Positions 35,329 through 43,317 of a stretch of 64,000 nucleotides of DNA are shown here, in pieces; position 1 is the stretch's first letter; every line of letters starts with the position of its first letter. A program made the translations under genes and the position numbers. The notes below the pieces were generated by a model, which saw nothing but the letters and a program-made list of their open reading frames with translations, ran no database searches and was not told the DNA's origin. Source of the stretch: Eubacterium limosum (lineage in GTDB: Bacteria > Bacillota > Clostridia > Eubacteriales > Eubacteriaceae); NCBI RefSeq assembly GCF_000807675.2, contig NZ_CP019962.1:2790001-2854000 (forward strand), written 5' to 3'.

Positions 35329-36696
35329 ATGCGATTAAAAACAAAGCTATTCGGAAAGGTTTACCAGTTTGATTCAGTCAATGATGTTCTGGCAAAAGCA
35401 AACGAGCAAAAGTCTGGAGATATTCTGGCTGGAATTGCGGCTGAGTCGGAACAGGAGCGTGTAGCTGCAAAAGAGGTGCTGAGCAATCTTTTAGTTTCAG
35501 ATATCCGAAATAACCCCTGTGTTCCTTATGAAGAAGATGAGGTAACCAGAATTATTCAGGACGATGTCAATGAAGCGATCTACAATGAATTCAAGAATAT
35601 GACGATTAGCGACCTAAGGGAATATATCCTGGATTATAAAACATCGGAACTTGATTTAAAACGTATGGCTAGAGGTATCACATCAGAGGTTGCCGCGGCC
35701 GTTGGGAAGCTGATGGGGAATATGGATTTGATTTATGCTGCGCAGAAGATACGCGTGGAAGCTACTTGTAATACCACCATTGGAAAAAGAGGCGTTTTGG
35801 CCAGTCGGATTCAACCGAATCATCCCACGGATGATCCGGATTCAATAAAATTGTCACTGTATGAAGGCCTTAGTTATGGGTGTGGTGATGCTGTGCTTGG
35901 ATTGAATCCTGTTGATGATACGATTGACAGTTTGACACGCAGTTTGAATTTATTTGATGAAATAAAACGCGAATTGGAGATTCCAACGCAAATTTGCGTT
36001 CTGGGGCACATTACAACACAAATTGAATGTCTGAAAAATGGAGTCCCAATGGATTTAATGTTCCAAAGTCTTGCGGGAACAGAAAAAGCAAATTCATCAT
36101 TTGGGATTGATGCCGAAATGCTTCAGACTGGAAAAGATTTAATGCTCAAGCAAGGGACCTCTATCGGACCAAATGTAATGTATTTTGAAACTGGACAAGG
36201 TTCTGAACTATCCGCTGAGGCGCATCATGGTGTTGACCAGATGACCTTGGAAGCTCGCTGCTACGGTCTGGCTAAACGCTATCAGCCGTTCTTGGTTAAC
36301 ACTGTTGTGGGCTTTATTGGACCAGAATATCTGTATGATGGCAGACAGGTTATCAGGGCTGCTCTTGAAGATCATTTCATGGGAAAAATACAAGGAATTC
36401 CCATGGGAGTGGATTCAACAATGACCTGCCATATGGATTCTTCATTTAATGATCTTGATATGCTTGAATCCCTGTTGGCTTTGGCTGGCTGCAATTATTT
36501 TATGGGTATTAACGGCGGTGATGATGTAATGTTAAATCATTTAACTTCTTCTTACCATGATATGGCAACATTGCGTGAAATGACGGATAAAAAGGTCATC
36601 CCAGAATTTGGCGACTGGTGTCGCAGATGGGGAATTATGGATAAAAATGACCATTTGACAGATCTGGCTGGTGACGCATCAATCTTTTTTAAATAA
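35329..36696 (+). CDS. eutB: Ethanolamine ammonia-lyase large subunit EutB
   Basis: The protein has 455 residues, the normal length. With EutC it uses adenosylcobalamin radicals to split ethanolamine into acetaldehyde and ammonia. Recognisable TIM-barrel pieces are RIQPNHPTDDPDSIKLSLYE near 163, YGCGDAVLGLNPVDD near 183, VMYFETGQGSELSAEAHHG near 283 and MGVDSTMTCHMDSS near 362. An AAGGAGG site precedes it, 13 bases after eutA. It lies inside the integrated element. Confidence 0.97.
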   Translation: MRLKTKLFGKVYQFDSVNDVLAKANEQKSGDILAGIAAESEQERVAAKEVLSNLLVSDIRNNPCVPYEEDEVTRIIQDDVNEAIYNEFKNMTISDLREYILDYKTSELDLKRMARGITSEVAAAVGKLMGNMDLIYAAQKIRVEATCNTTIGKRGVLASRIQPNHPTDDPDSIKLSLYEGLSYGCGDAVLGLNPVDDTIDSLTRSLNLFDEIKRELEIPTQICVLGHITTQIECLKNGVPMDLMFQSLAGTEKANSSFGIDAEMLQTGKDLMLKQGTSIGPNVMYFETGQGSELSAEAHHGVDQMTLEARCYGLAKRYQPFLVNTVVGFIGPEYLYDGRQVIRAALEDHFMGKIQGIPMGVDSTMTCHMDSSFNDLDMLESLLALAGCNYFMGINGGDDVMLNHLTSSYHDMATLREMTDKKVIPEFGDWCRRWGIMDKNDHLTDLAGDASIFFK

Positions 36697-36714
36697 TCTA
36701 AGGAGGATGAGTAG

Positions 36715-37620
36715 ATGAATAATCAAATAAATGAAAAGCAAATATTAGAGGCGGTTATGAAAGTTTTGGGAGAAAACAAAAACCATAAACCCCAAAACAA
36801 TAATACATCTATTTTGACAGAATCCAGTAAAAATGGCGACCTAATAGATATTACAGAAATAGATCTGCGCAAAGAGTTACTGATAGATCATCCCCAAAAT
36901 GGAGAAATGTATCTCCGTTTAAAAGGCAGAACGCCCGCAAGACTTGGCATTGGAAAAGCCGGCCCCCGTTATAAAACATCTACGATGCTGAGAATACGCG
37001 CTGATCTCGCTGCTGCGCGAGATGCCGTTCAAACAATGGTTTCCCCAGAATTTATTGATGATCTGAAGCTGCCAGTAGTTAAAACAAAGGCAGAAGATAA
37101 AGCTCAGTATTTATTACGTCCAGATTTGGGAAGAATTTTCGATGAAGAAAACACGAAAATTATGAAGGAACGCTTAAAACAAAATCCAGATGTTCAAATT
37201 GTCATTGGTGATGGGCTTAGTTCCACAGCGATTGAGGCAAATATCCGGGAAATACTACCGGCGTTAGAACAAGGGTTGAGATCCTTTGGTGTTGATCCAG
37301 GAACACCAGTTTTTGTTGAGTATTCCCGTGTGGGAGCAGGTGATTTTATCGCTGAAGCCGTTGGTGCAAAACTGGTTTTAATTCTTATCGGAGAAAGGCC
37401 GGGGGTGGCTTCATCCGAAAGTATGAGTTGCTATATGACGTATAATCCGAAAGTAGGTATGATGGAATCTGGGAGAACCGTCATCTCCAATATACATCAG
37501 CATGGAACACCCCCATCTGAAGCTGGTGCGCATATCGCGGAGCTTGTTAATACCATGTTACGTGAAAAGAAAAGCGGTGTTGATTTAGTCGTTGACTCAA
37601 ATAAGACAACGGTCTGTTAA
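36715..37620 (+). CDS. eutC: Ethanolamine ammonia-lyase small subunit EutC
   Basis: The protein has 301 residues. It binds the cobalamin cofactor with EutB. The N-terminal 50 residues are a variable helix of the kind that can act as a compartment-targeting tag (QINEKQILEAVMKVLGENK), separated by a linker from the conserved part. Conserved pieces are GRTPARLGIGKAGPRYKT near 76, VQIVIGDGLSSTAIEANIR near 161 and LIGERPGVASSESMSCYM near 226. AAGGAGG precedes the start. The possible targeting helix is notable because the main shell proteins are absent from this locus. Confidence 0.96.
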   Translation: MNNQINEKQILEAVMKVLGENKNHKPQNNNTSILTESSKNGDLIDITEIDLRKELLIDHPQNGEMYLRLKGRTPARLGIGKAGPRYKTSTMLRIRADLAAARDAVQTMVSPEFIDDLKLPVVKTKAEDKAQYLLRPDLGRIFDEENTKIMKERLKQNPDVQIVIGDGLSSTAIEANIREILPALEQGLRSFGVDPGTPVFVEYSRVGAGDFIAEAVGAKLVLILIGERPGVASSESMSCYMTYNPKVGMMESGRTVISNIHQHGTPPSEAGAHIAELVNTMLREKKSGVDLVVDSNKTTVC

Positions 37621-37633
37621 AAGGAGCTTAAAA

Positions 37634-38287
37634 ATGAAAGGCGATCGTATTAAAACATATGTCTTAAGTCAAAAATTAATTCCAAATGTTGATAAAGACA
37701 TGTTTAAAGAATTAAAATTACCTGATAATCACCGCAGTATTGGAATTTTTACAGCGGATAATGATGACGCGGCCTTTATCGCAATGGATGATGCTACTAA
37801 AAAAGCAAATATTCAGGTTGCTTATGCAGAATCAACCTATGGTGGGGGAAGTTGTGCCTGGTCAAAATATGGTGGAGAAGTTATAGGCATTATTTCGGGC
37901 CCTTCCCCGGATGATGTGCGAAGTGGTCTGAACTATATCAAAGAATTTATTGAAACAAAATCTTCCCTTTACAGTGTAAATGAGGATGATTCGGTTGTAT
38001 ATTATGCTTATAATATATCGAGAATTGGTAAATTTTACGCAAACTCTCTTGGACTGGAGGAAGGGACATCTCTTGCTTATGTAGCGTCTGCACCGCTTGA
38101 GTCGATGTATGCTCTGGACGCTGCGCTTAAAGCAGCAAATGTTCATGTGGCTGAATTTTGGGGTCCGCCAACAGTTACTAACTGCGGAGGAGCTCTCTTA
38201 ACAGGAACGCAGTCTGCCTGTAAGGCGGCAGTGGATGCTTTTGCCAACGCTGTCGCGTTTGCAGTAGATCGGCCGCTTGAGATTTAA
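37634..38287 (+). CDS. eutL: Bacterial microcompartment shell protein EutL
   Basis: The protein has 217 residues from the ATG at 37634 with AAGGAG ahead. It has tandem BMC-type domains that form a trimeric, gated pore; typical pieces are SIGIFTADNDDAAFIAMDDATKKA and AESTYGGGSCAWSKYGGEVIGIISGP, with the second domain ending GGALLTGTQSACKAAVDAF. It is the only shell protein in the window: EutM, EutN, EutS and EutK were not found. A shell cannot be built from EutL alone, so it must join a shell encoded elsewhere or have another role. Confidence 0.95.
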   Translation: MKGDRIKTYVLSQKLIPNVDKDMFKELKLPDNHRSIGIFTADNDDAAFIAMDDATKKANIQVAYAESTYGGGSCAWSKYGGEVIGIISGPSPDDVRSGLNYIKEFIETKSSLYSVNEDDSVVYYAYNISRIGKFYANSLGLEEGTSLAYVASAPLESMYALDAALKAANVHVAEFWGPPTVTNCGGALLTGTQSACKAAVDAFANAVAFAVDRPLEI

Positions 38288-38307
38288 AGGGAATGGGGGA
38301 GTAAACG

Positions 38308-39414
38308 ATGAGTGTTAGTACAATTATTATTTATATCATGGTGGCTTTTATGTTTTGGGGAGCCATCGATAAAGTTTTTTTGAATAATCGTTTTGGATAT
38401 GGGGCACAGTTTGAAGAAGGCATAAACACCATGGGACCACTTGCAATGTCAATGGTAGGGATTATGTGTCTAGCGCCTGTTATTGGAAATATTTTAACAC
38501 CTATTGTTGCACCTGCTTTTAATTTGATTGGTGCAGATCCGGCAATGTTTTCTGGATCACTATTAGCAATTGACATGGGGGGATTTCCGCTTGCACAGGC
38601 CATGACATCAAATCAGGACATTGTAGTTCTTTCGGGTATTTTGCTTGCGTCCATGCTGGGTTGTACTATTGTTTTCTCAATTCCTGTATCTTTGAGTATT
38701 GTGGAAGAAAAGGATAAAACTTTTTTGGCAAAGGGCATGATGATTGGTATTATATCCATTCCCTTCGGAACTTTTATTGGTGCTATGATTGCAGGCATAC
38801 CGGTATTGTTAACATTAATCAACATTGTACCTGCGGCTTTACTCTCCATACTTCTGGCTATTGGATTATGGAAAATTCCAAATGGTTTGCTTAAAGGCTT
38901 CAGTATATTTTCTAAGATTATTACGATCATCATTGTAATGTCTTTTGCATGTGCGATTGTCGAGGGTCTGACAGGAATTGTTATCATTCCAGGAATGGAC
39001 CCTATCGGTCCGCAACTTGAGATTATTGGAACAATTGCTATTACTTTAGCAGGTGCTTACCCACTCGTGCATTTCATTACGACGACGATGTCAAAGCTTT
39101 TATCAAAATTTGGAAAAATTATGGGTGTTAACGATATTGCTGTGGCTGGGATGATTGCAGCGCTGGCAAACAGTATTCCAACCTTTGGGATGGTTAAGGA
39201 TATGGATAATCGAGGAAAAGTTATTGCAATTGCTTTTGCAGTTCCAGCAGTAGCAGCATTAGGCGATCATTTAGGATATGTCTCTGCCAATGCATCGGAG
39301 TATCTTTTGCCTTTAGTCATTGGAAAAGTTGCAGCAGGTATTATTGCTGTCTTGGTTGCCCTGCTATTTTTAAAGAATGATAAAAATGAAGCAATTAAAG
39401 TGGAAGGAGAATAA
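38308..39414 (+). CDS. eutH: Ethanolamine permease EutH
   Basis: The protein has 368 residues and ten or so hydrophobic segments. EutH mediates ethanolamine entry when the compound is scarce or protonated. Family pieces are DKVFLNNRFGYGAQFEEGI near residue 23, PVIGNILTPIVAPAFNLIGADPAMF near 58, and AVPAVAALGDHLGYVSAN near 310. A GGGGGAG-like site precedes it. It lies between eutL and eutQ in the same transcript. Confidence 0.95.
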   Translation: MSVSTIIIYIMVAFMFWGAIDKVFLNNRFGYGAQFEEGINTMGPLAMSMVGIMCLAPVIGNILTPIVAPAFNLIGADPAMFSGSLLAIDMGGFPLAQAMTSNQDIVVLSGILLASMLGCTIVFSIPVSLSIVEEKDKTFLAKGMMIGIISIPFGTFIGAMIAGIPVLLTLINIVPAALLSILLAIGLWKIPNGLLKGFSIFSKIITIIIVMSFACAIVEGLTGIVIIPGMDPIGPQLEIIGTIAITLAGAYPLVHFITTTMSKLLSKFGKIMGVNDIAVAGMIAALANSIPTFGMVKDMDNRGKVIAIAFAVPAVAALGDHLGYVSANASEYLLPLVIGKVAAGIIAVLVALLFLKNDKNEAIKVEGE

Positions 39415-39415
39415 A

Positions 39416-39862
39416 ATGGACGATAAACAGATATATGAAATTATTCATAAAGTATTAGATGAATTGACGGATAATACAATTAAAAATAAAGCTTTGGAAT
39501 TCGAAAAAAAAGTTGATGAGAGTGGTGTGCTCTGTGTAAAGACGGATACCGTAAAGCCTGAACCTTTTGATACTGGAAAATCCGGCGATAAAGTATTTTT
39601 AAAAGATATTGTTACATTAAATGAAAGTCCGCGTCTGGGAGCCGGAGTAATGGAAATGGAGCATACAACATTCGACTGGACACTCGGGTATGATGAGTTT
39701 GACTACATTATAGAAGGTACGCTATGCATTAATATAAATGGCCGTTCCATTGTTGGGAATAAAGGTGATGTTATTTTTATTCCCAAAGGGTCTTCAATTC
39801 AGTTTTCAGCTCCACAATTTGCGAGATTTGTTTATATCACTTATCCTGCGGATTGGCAATAG
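39416..39862 (+). CDS. eutQ: EutQ-type cupin
   Basis: The protein has 148 residues from the ATG at 39416, preceded by GGAAGGAG inside the end of eutH. The C-terminal cupin shows ESPRLGAGVMEMEHTTFDWT, DEFDYIIEGTLCININGR and KGDVIFIPKGSSIQFS. The N-terminal 30 residues form a helix (DDKQIYEIIHKVLDEL) that resembles encapsulation tags. EutQ of Salmonella has acetate kinase activity; whether this short version does is unknown. It is the last clear eut gene and is followed by a terminator. Confidence 0.9.
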   Translation: MDDKQIYEIIHKVLDELTDNTIKNKALEFEKKVDESGVLCVKTDTVKPEPFDTGKSGDKVFLKDIVTLNESPRLGAGVMEMEHTTFDWTLGYDEFDYIIEGTLCININGRSIVGNKGDVIFIPKGSSIQFSAPQFARFVYITYPADWQ

Positions 39863-39891
39863 AGTTTGAAATAATAGTTATTCCTCTTAAA

Positions 39892-39922
39892 TCAGGGTCA
39901 ATTTTTTGGCCCTGAATTTTTT
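39892..39922 (+). terminator. Terminator after eutQ
   Basis: TCAGGG (39892-39897) and CCCTGA pair around a T-rich loop and are followed by ATTTTTT. It closes the eutABCLHQ transcript. Confidence 0.75.
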
Positions 39923-39991
39923 AAACCTATATTTTCTTTTAATGCGTCATGGCATAAAATTTGAATTGTGAGTTTGTCGGAAGGTGAGAAG

Positions 39992-40468
39992 ATGAAACAG
40001 GAACAAAAATTTGGTAATCATTATGTTGATAATTGGTATTCTAAATTTTTTATCAGAAATTTTGGTGATAAAAGAGGTCAAGATATCCTTCGTTTGTTTA
40101 TAAATGAATATGAAAAATTAGTGGATACAGAAAAGAAAGTTCATAATTACTTTGATAGAGAAACCCTAGGAATTGTTGCTCTCTACCGTACATTGGTCAT
40201 AAAAAGAGTCACATGGGAATTTGTAGAACCGATGATTAAGGAAACGATGAATTTTTACATGGATACTAGAAAAAGTAAGTATACTGAATATTATGCGAAT
40301 ATAGATCATTCGGCAATTCTGGGTTTTTGGGAACAATATAGAAGAAATAGAGTCACAGAAAATACGAGTTTTTCTGTGAGTGTTGGTATAAATATTTTAA
40401 AAAGATATGATTGTATGATACTTCTCCCTCTGTTTGATGAGATTGAAAAAAGTTACCAGTATAGCTGA
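39992..40468 (+). CDS. AT-rich protein of unknown function at the element's right end
   Basis: The protein has 158 residues from the ATG at 39992, preceded by GGAAGGTGAGAAG. It is helical, rich in Tyr, Lys, Asn and Phe, without signal or membrane segments. I do not recognise it. It sits between the eutQ terminator and attR and shares the AT-rich composition of the PHP-ATPase cargo, so it is probably element cargo. A short frame downstream (about 40888-40923) reads like a fragment of the same protein (see findings). Confidence 0.5.
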   Translation: MKQEQKFGNHYVDNWYSKFFIRNFGDKRGQDILRLFINEYEKLVDTEKKVHNYFDRETLGIVALYRTLVIKRVTWEFVEPMIKETMNFYMDTRKSKYTEYYANIDHSAILGFWEQYRRNRVTENTSFSVSVGINILKRYDCMILLPLFDEIEKSYQYS

Positions 40469-40966
40469 TATATAATAAAAAAGAAAAAAGTAAAATATAT
40501 TGATTTACCAAAAGAATACTTGAAGAGTTTGTAGATATCAAAAATACGATAGTTATAAATCGTTGTAAGCAGAACGACAACGTCCAGAACATAAAACACA
40601 CAAGCAACAAACCCTACAGAAAAACAAGCATTTCAGGGCCTTTACAGTTCTCAAAACGTTAGCAAGTAAAGGTAAAAGACCATTAACTATATATTTGATA
40701 ATTTAAGTGCGATTTTTACAAATATAAAGTAATTAAGAAGCTAGCGTTTGTAAAACAAACTCTTAAAGGGATATTATTGTTTTCAACATCAAATATATAG
40801 TAAATTGGAATTGAGTATAGTATAATATAGACATAAAAAAGAAAATATATGATACTAGATTGATACCAAAAAGAGAAATACTAGAAATTTAGTAGATGAG
40901 GAAACGCTAGATATTGTTTTTAATAGAGATAATGCACACGATATATAGTAAAGAGTATGTTGGTTT

Positions 40967-40991
40967 ATTGAATGGGAATAGATAATAAAAC
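40967..40991 (+). repeat. attR: second copy of the guaA 3'-end repeat
   Basis: The 25 bases are identical to 23041-23065 (the last five codons of guaA plus ten bases). No part of guaA precedes this copy, as expected at the right end of an element integrated in guaA. Confidence 0.9.
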
Positions 40992-40994
40992 AAC

Positions 40995-41040
40995 AAAACC
41001 CTCGAAAGGTTTATACAAAACCCTTTCGAGGGTTTATTTT
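40995..41040 (+). terminator. Probable original guaA terminator, right of attR
   Basis: AAACCCTCGAAAGG and CCTTTCGAGGGTTT pair around a loop with TTTATACAAAAC, then TATTTTATTG. It matches in its arms the hairpin after guaA at 23063. It now follows the element. Confidence 0.85.
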
Positions 41041-41097
41041 ATTGTATAAGATTTATGATATTTTAACAAAAATCAAAAAATATTAACAAAATATTTA

Positions 41098-41131
41098 CTT
41101 AGCCCTGTATATAATCATATACAGGGCTAAG
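41098..41131. promoter_or_regulatory. Perfect 15-bp inverted repeat upstream of kdp
   Basis: CTTAGCCCTGTATAT and ATATACAGGGCTAAG flank AATC. No T-run follows on the plus strand. It may be a terminator or a large operator in the kdp upstream region. Confidence 0.5.
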
Positions 41132-41352
41132 CTCAAAAGAAGTAACCGGCACGAAGACGCTTTGTATATATGTCCGTTATCCGTTTTGTGGAGAATCAGA
41201 TAAAAGACATATTTATTTTATGTGGACATGTATCATGAAAATGCGCATTTATTCTTTCTTAATATCTTTTTTAAATTATGTACACTTTATTTATATGAAA
41301 ATAGATAGAATAAACTGGCAATATCAAATAGGCAAACAGGAGGAATAAAAAA

Positions 41353-41469
41353 ATGATGGATGTAATTATGGTAGGGACATTGATTGTCTGTATCGTTTCA
41401 ATGCTGGGCTTCACTGTTTTTTGCAGTAAGCAGGTAGACAAAAAAAGTCCTGTCAAAAAGGAGGAATAG
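41353..41469 (+). CDS. Small membrane protein at the head of the kdp operon
   Basis: The protein has 38 residues and begins with two Met codons behind AGGAGGAAT. A single hydrophobic segment (VIMVGTLIVCIVSMLGFTVF) is followed by a short basic tail (KQVDKKSPVKKEE). It lies 3 bases before kdpF, whose ribosome site overlaps its end. A KdpF-like small subunit or regulatory peptide is inferred from position only. Confidence 0.6.
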   Translation: MMDVIMVGTLIVCIVSMLGFTVFCSKQVDKKSPVKKEE

Positions 41470-41472
41470 AGA

Positions 41473-41550
41473 ATGCTGGTACTTGGAATTATTATTGTGG
41501 CAATGTTTGGTTATCTCACCTACGCACTCATAAATCCAGAAAAATTTTAA
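41473..41550 (+). CDS. kdpF: KdpF small subunit of the K+-transporting ATPase
   Basis: The protein has 25 residues: a single membrane helix starting MLVLGIIIVAMFGYL and ending YALINPEKF, the typical KdpF ending. KdpF stabilises the KdpABC complex. An AGGAGG site (41459-41464) precedes it. It lies about 65 bases before kdpA. Confidence 0.88.
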   Translation: MLVLGIIIVAMFGYLTYALINPEKF

Positions 41551-41614
41551 AAATAAAACATATTGCTGAGATGGCAGTAGCACTAAAATAAAAAAAGAGA
41601 TGAAGGAGTATTAA

Positions 41615-43300
41615 ATGTTACAAGTTGCTTTAACTTTAGCATTGTTTGTGATTATTATTTTTCCGTTGGGAACATATATTTATCACATCGCAACCAATAA
41701 AAAGACCTTTGCTGATCCGGTCTTTGACAGAGTTGACAATGCCATTTATAAAGTATGCGGCGTCGATATGGATCGACAGATGAACTGGAAACAGTATGCT
41801 GTTGCTCTGGTCGTCACAAATGCTTTTATGATTTTTATTGGTTACATCATTTTAAGAATTCAGTTTTTACCTGTTTTCAACCCAAATGGGATTGAGGGAA
41901 TGGAAGCCAGTTTGTCATTTAACACAATCATTAGTTTTATGACCAATACAAACCTCCAGCATTACTCGGGTGAATCCGGACTTTCCTATTTGAGCCAGAT
42001 GCTTGTCATTATTTACATGATGTTTGTTTCAGCGGCCTCGGGTTACGGCGTTTGCGTGGCGTTTATCAGGGGTCTGGCTGGCGGTAAAGACGGCAGAAAA
42101 GCCATGGGAAACTTTTATGCGGATCTTATCCGTATCACTACCCGCGTTTTATTGCCGTTATCCATTATTTTGGGGACTTTCCTTATTTCTCAGGGGGTTC
42201 CGCAAACATTATTGGGAACCGCAACGGTTGCTTCCTTGGAAGGTGGTTTGCAGGATATTGCGCGCGGACCTGTTGCGGCGCTTGAAATTATCAAGCATTT
42301 AGGCACAAACGGCGGTGGATTCCTTGGCGCGAATTCATCAACACCGATTGAAAATCCAACGATTTTAACAAATATCTGTGAATTATTATCAATGATGATC
42401 ATTCCAGGCGCTCTGGTCGTTGCCTTTGGTCTTATGATCAAGGACAAAAAGCAGGGATGGATGGTATTTGGAGCAATGGCCATTATTTTCGTAATTGGCC
42501 TTGGCGTATGTATGACAGCTGAACACGCCGGCAATCCGGCACTGGCAGAAGTAGGCTTAAACCAGAGCATGGGTAATTTTGAAGGGAAAGAAGTCCGTTT
42601 TGGGATTGACCAGTCAGCACTGTTTACAACGGTTACCACCTCGTTTACAACAGGTACTGTTAATAATATGCATGATTCCCTGACACCTCTTGGCGGCATG
42701 GTTCCACTGCTTCATATGATGCTGAACTGCGTATTTGGCGGCGAGGGCGTCGGATTGATGAATATTTTGACCTATGCAGTGCTGACGGTCTTTATCTGCG
42801 GGTTAATGGTTGGCCGTACACCTGAATTCCTGACAAAGAAAATTGAAAGCAGGGAAGTAAAACTGGCGGCGCTGGTGATCATTATCCATCCACTGCTGAT
42901 TTTAGGCTTTTCAGCCTTGGCGGTATCCGTACAGGCTGGTCTTGACGGCATTACGAATCCAGGCTTCCATGGGTTATCCCAGGTGCTTTATGAATATGCT
43001 TCTTCGGCCGCCAACAATGGTTCTGGCTTTGAAGGGCTTGCTGATAACTCAGTGTTCTGGAATGTTACAGCCGGCCTGGCAATGTTCTTTGGCCGTTATT
43101 TAGCGATTATCCTTCAGCTGGCTTTTGCAAGCTCCCTGATGAATAAAGCGTCTGTCAGCGTAAGTGCAGGCACGATGAAAACAAACAATGTTATGTTTAT
43201 GATTTTGCTGGTTTTAATCGTCTATGTAGTCGGCGCGCTGACATTCTTCCCGGCTCTGGCACTTGGACCAATTGCAGAGCATCTTACATTGTGGTTCTAA
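41615..43300 (+). CDS. kdpA: Potassium-transporting ATPase subunit KdpA
   Basis: The protein has 561 residues and about ten membrane segments. It is the K+-channel-like subunit. Selectivity-loop pieces include FMTNTNLQHYSGESGLSYL near residue 109, LGTNGGGFLGANSSTPIENP near 229 and TTSFTTGTVNNMHDSLTPLGG near 346. AAGGAG precedes the ATG. It is followed by kdpB and kdpC with short gaps; kdpD and kdpE are not in the window. Confidence 0.97.
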   Translation: MLQVALTLALFVIIIFPLGTYIYHIATNKKTFADPVFDRVDNAIYKVCGVDMDRQMNWKQYAVALVVTNAFMIFIGYIILRIQFLPVFNPNGIEGMEASLSFNTIISFMTNTNLQHYSGESGLSYLSQMLVIIYMMFVSAASGYGVCVAFIRGLAGGKDGRKAMGNFYADLIRITTRVLLPLSIILGTFLISQGVPQTLLGTATVASLEGGLQDIARGPVAALEIIKHLGTNGGGFLGANSSTPIENPTILTNICELLSMMIIPGALVVAFGLMIKDKKQGWMVFGAMAIIFVIGLGVCMTAEHAGNPALAEVGLNQSMGNFEGKEVRFGIDQSALFTTVTTSFTTGTVNNMHDSLTPLGGMVPLLHMMLNCVFGGEGVGLMNILTYAVLTVFICGLMVGRTPEFLTKKIESREVKLAALVIIIHPLLILGFSALAVSVQAGLDGITNPGFHGLSQVLYEYASSAANNGSGFEGLADNSVFWNVTAGLAMFFGRYLAIILQLAFASSLMNKASVSVSAGTMKTNNVMFMILLVLIVYVVGALTFFPALALGPIAEHLTLWF

Positions 43301-43317
43301 TAAAGGAAGGATTATAA

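Larger units (their letters stand above)
23041..40991 (+). mobile_element. Integrative mobilizable element in guaA with PHP-ATPase and ethanolamine-utilisation cargo
   Basis: The element is bounded by a 25-bp perfect repeat (23041-23065 and 40967-40991). Left to right it encodes an XRE repressor, excisionase, tyrosine integrase, MobC-like protein, RepA-like ATPase, a second MobC-like protein, relaxase, a PHP-ATPase with a small partner, eutVW, eutABCLHQ and an unknown gene. It has a relaxase but no type IV secretion genes, so it would need a helper conjugation system. The integrase frame holds a TGA, so present mobility is doubtful. Base composition shifts visibly along it (the PHP-ATPase block is very AT-rich), which suggests assembly from several sources. 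Confidence 0.85.
40469..41352 (+). other. Long gene-free region: attR, terminator, palindrome, kdp upstream region
   Basis: No convincing gene is present in these 884 bases. The left part (to 40966) is AT-rich debris inside the element. attR is at 40967-40991 and a strong terminator at 40995-41040. A perfect 15-bp palindrome lies at 41098-41131, and the rest is the upstream region of the kdp operon. I did not recognise a known riboswitch in it. Confidence 0.6.

Noticed and set aside
23041-40991. A third att copy separating the mobilization genes from the eut genes
   Set aside because: I scanned 28475-31790 and 39863-40966 for the guaA-end sequence and found only the two copies reported.
41046-41352. 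c-di-AMP (ydaO) riboswitch before kdp
   Set aside because: Such riboswitches often precede kdp genes in Firmicutes, but I could not find the conserved core in this stretch.
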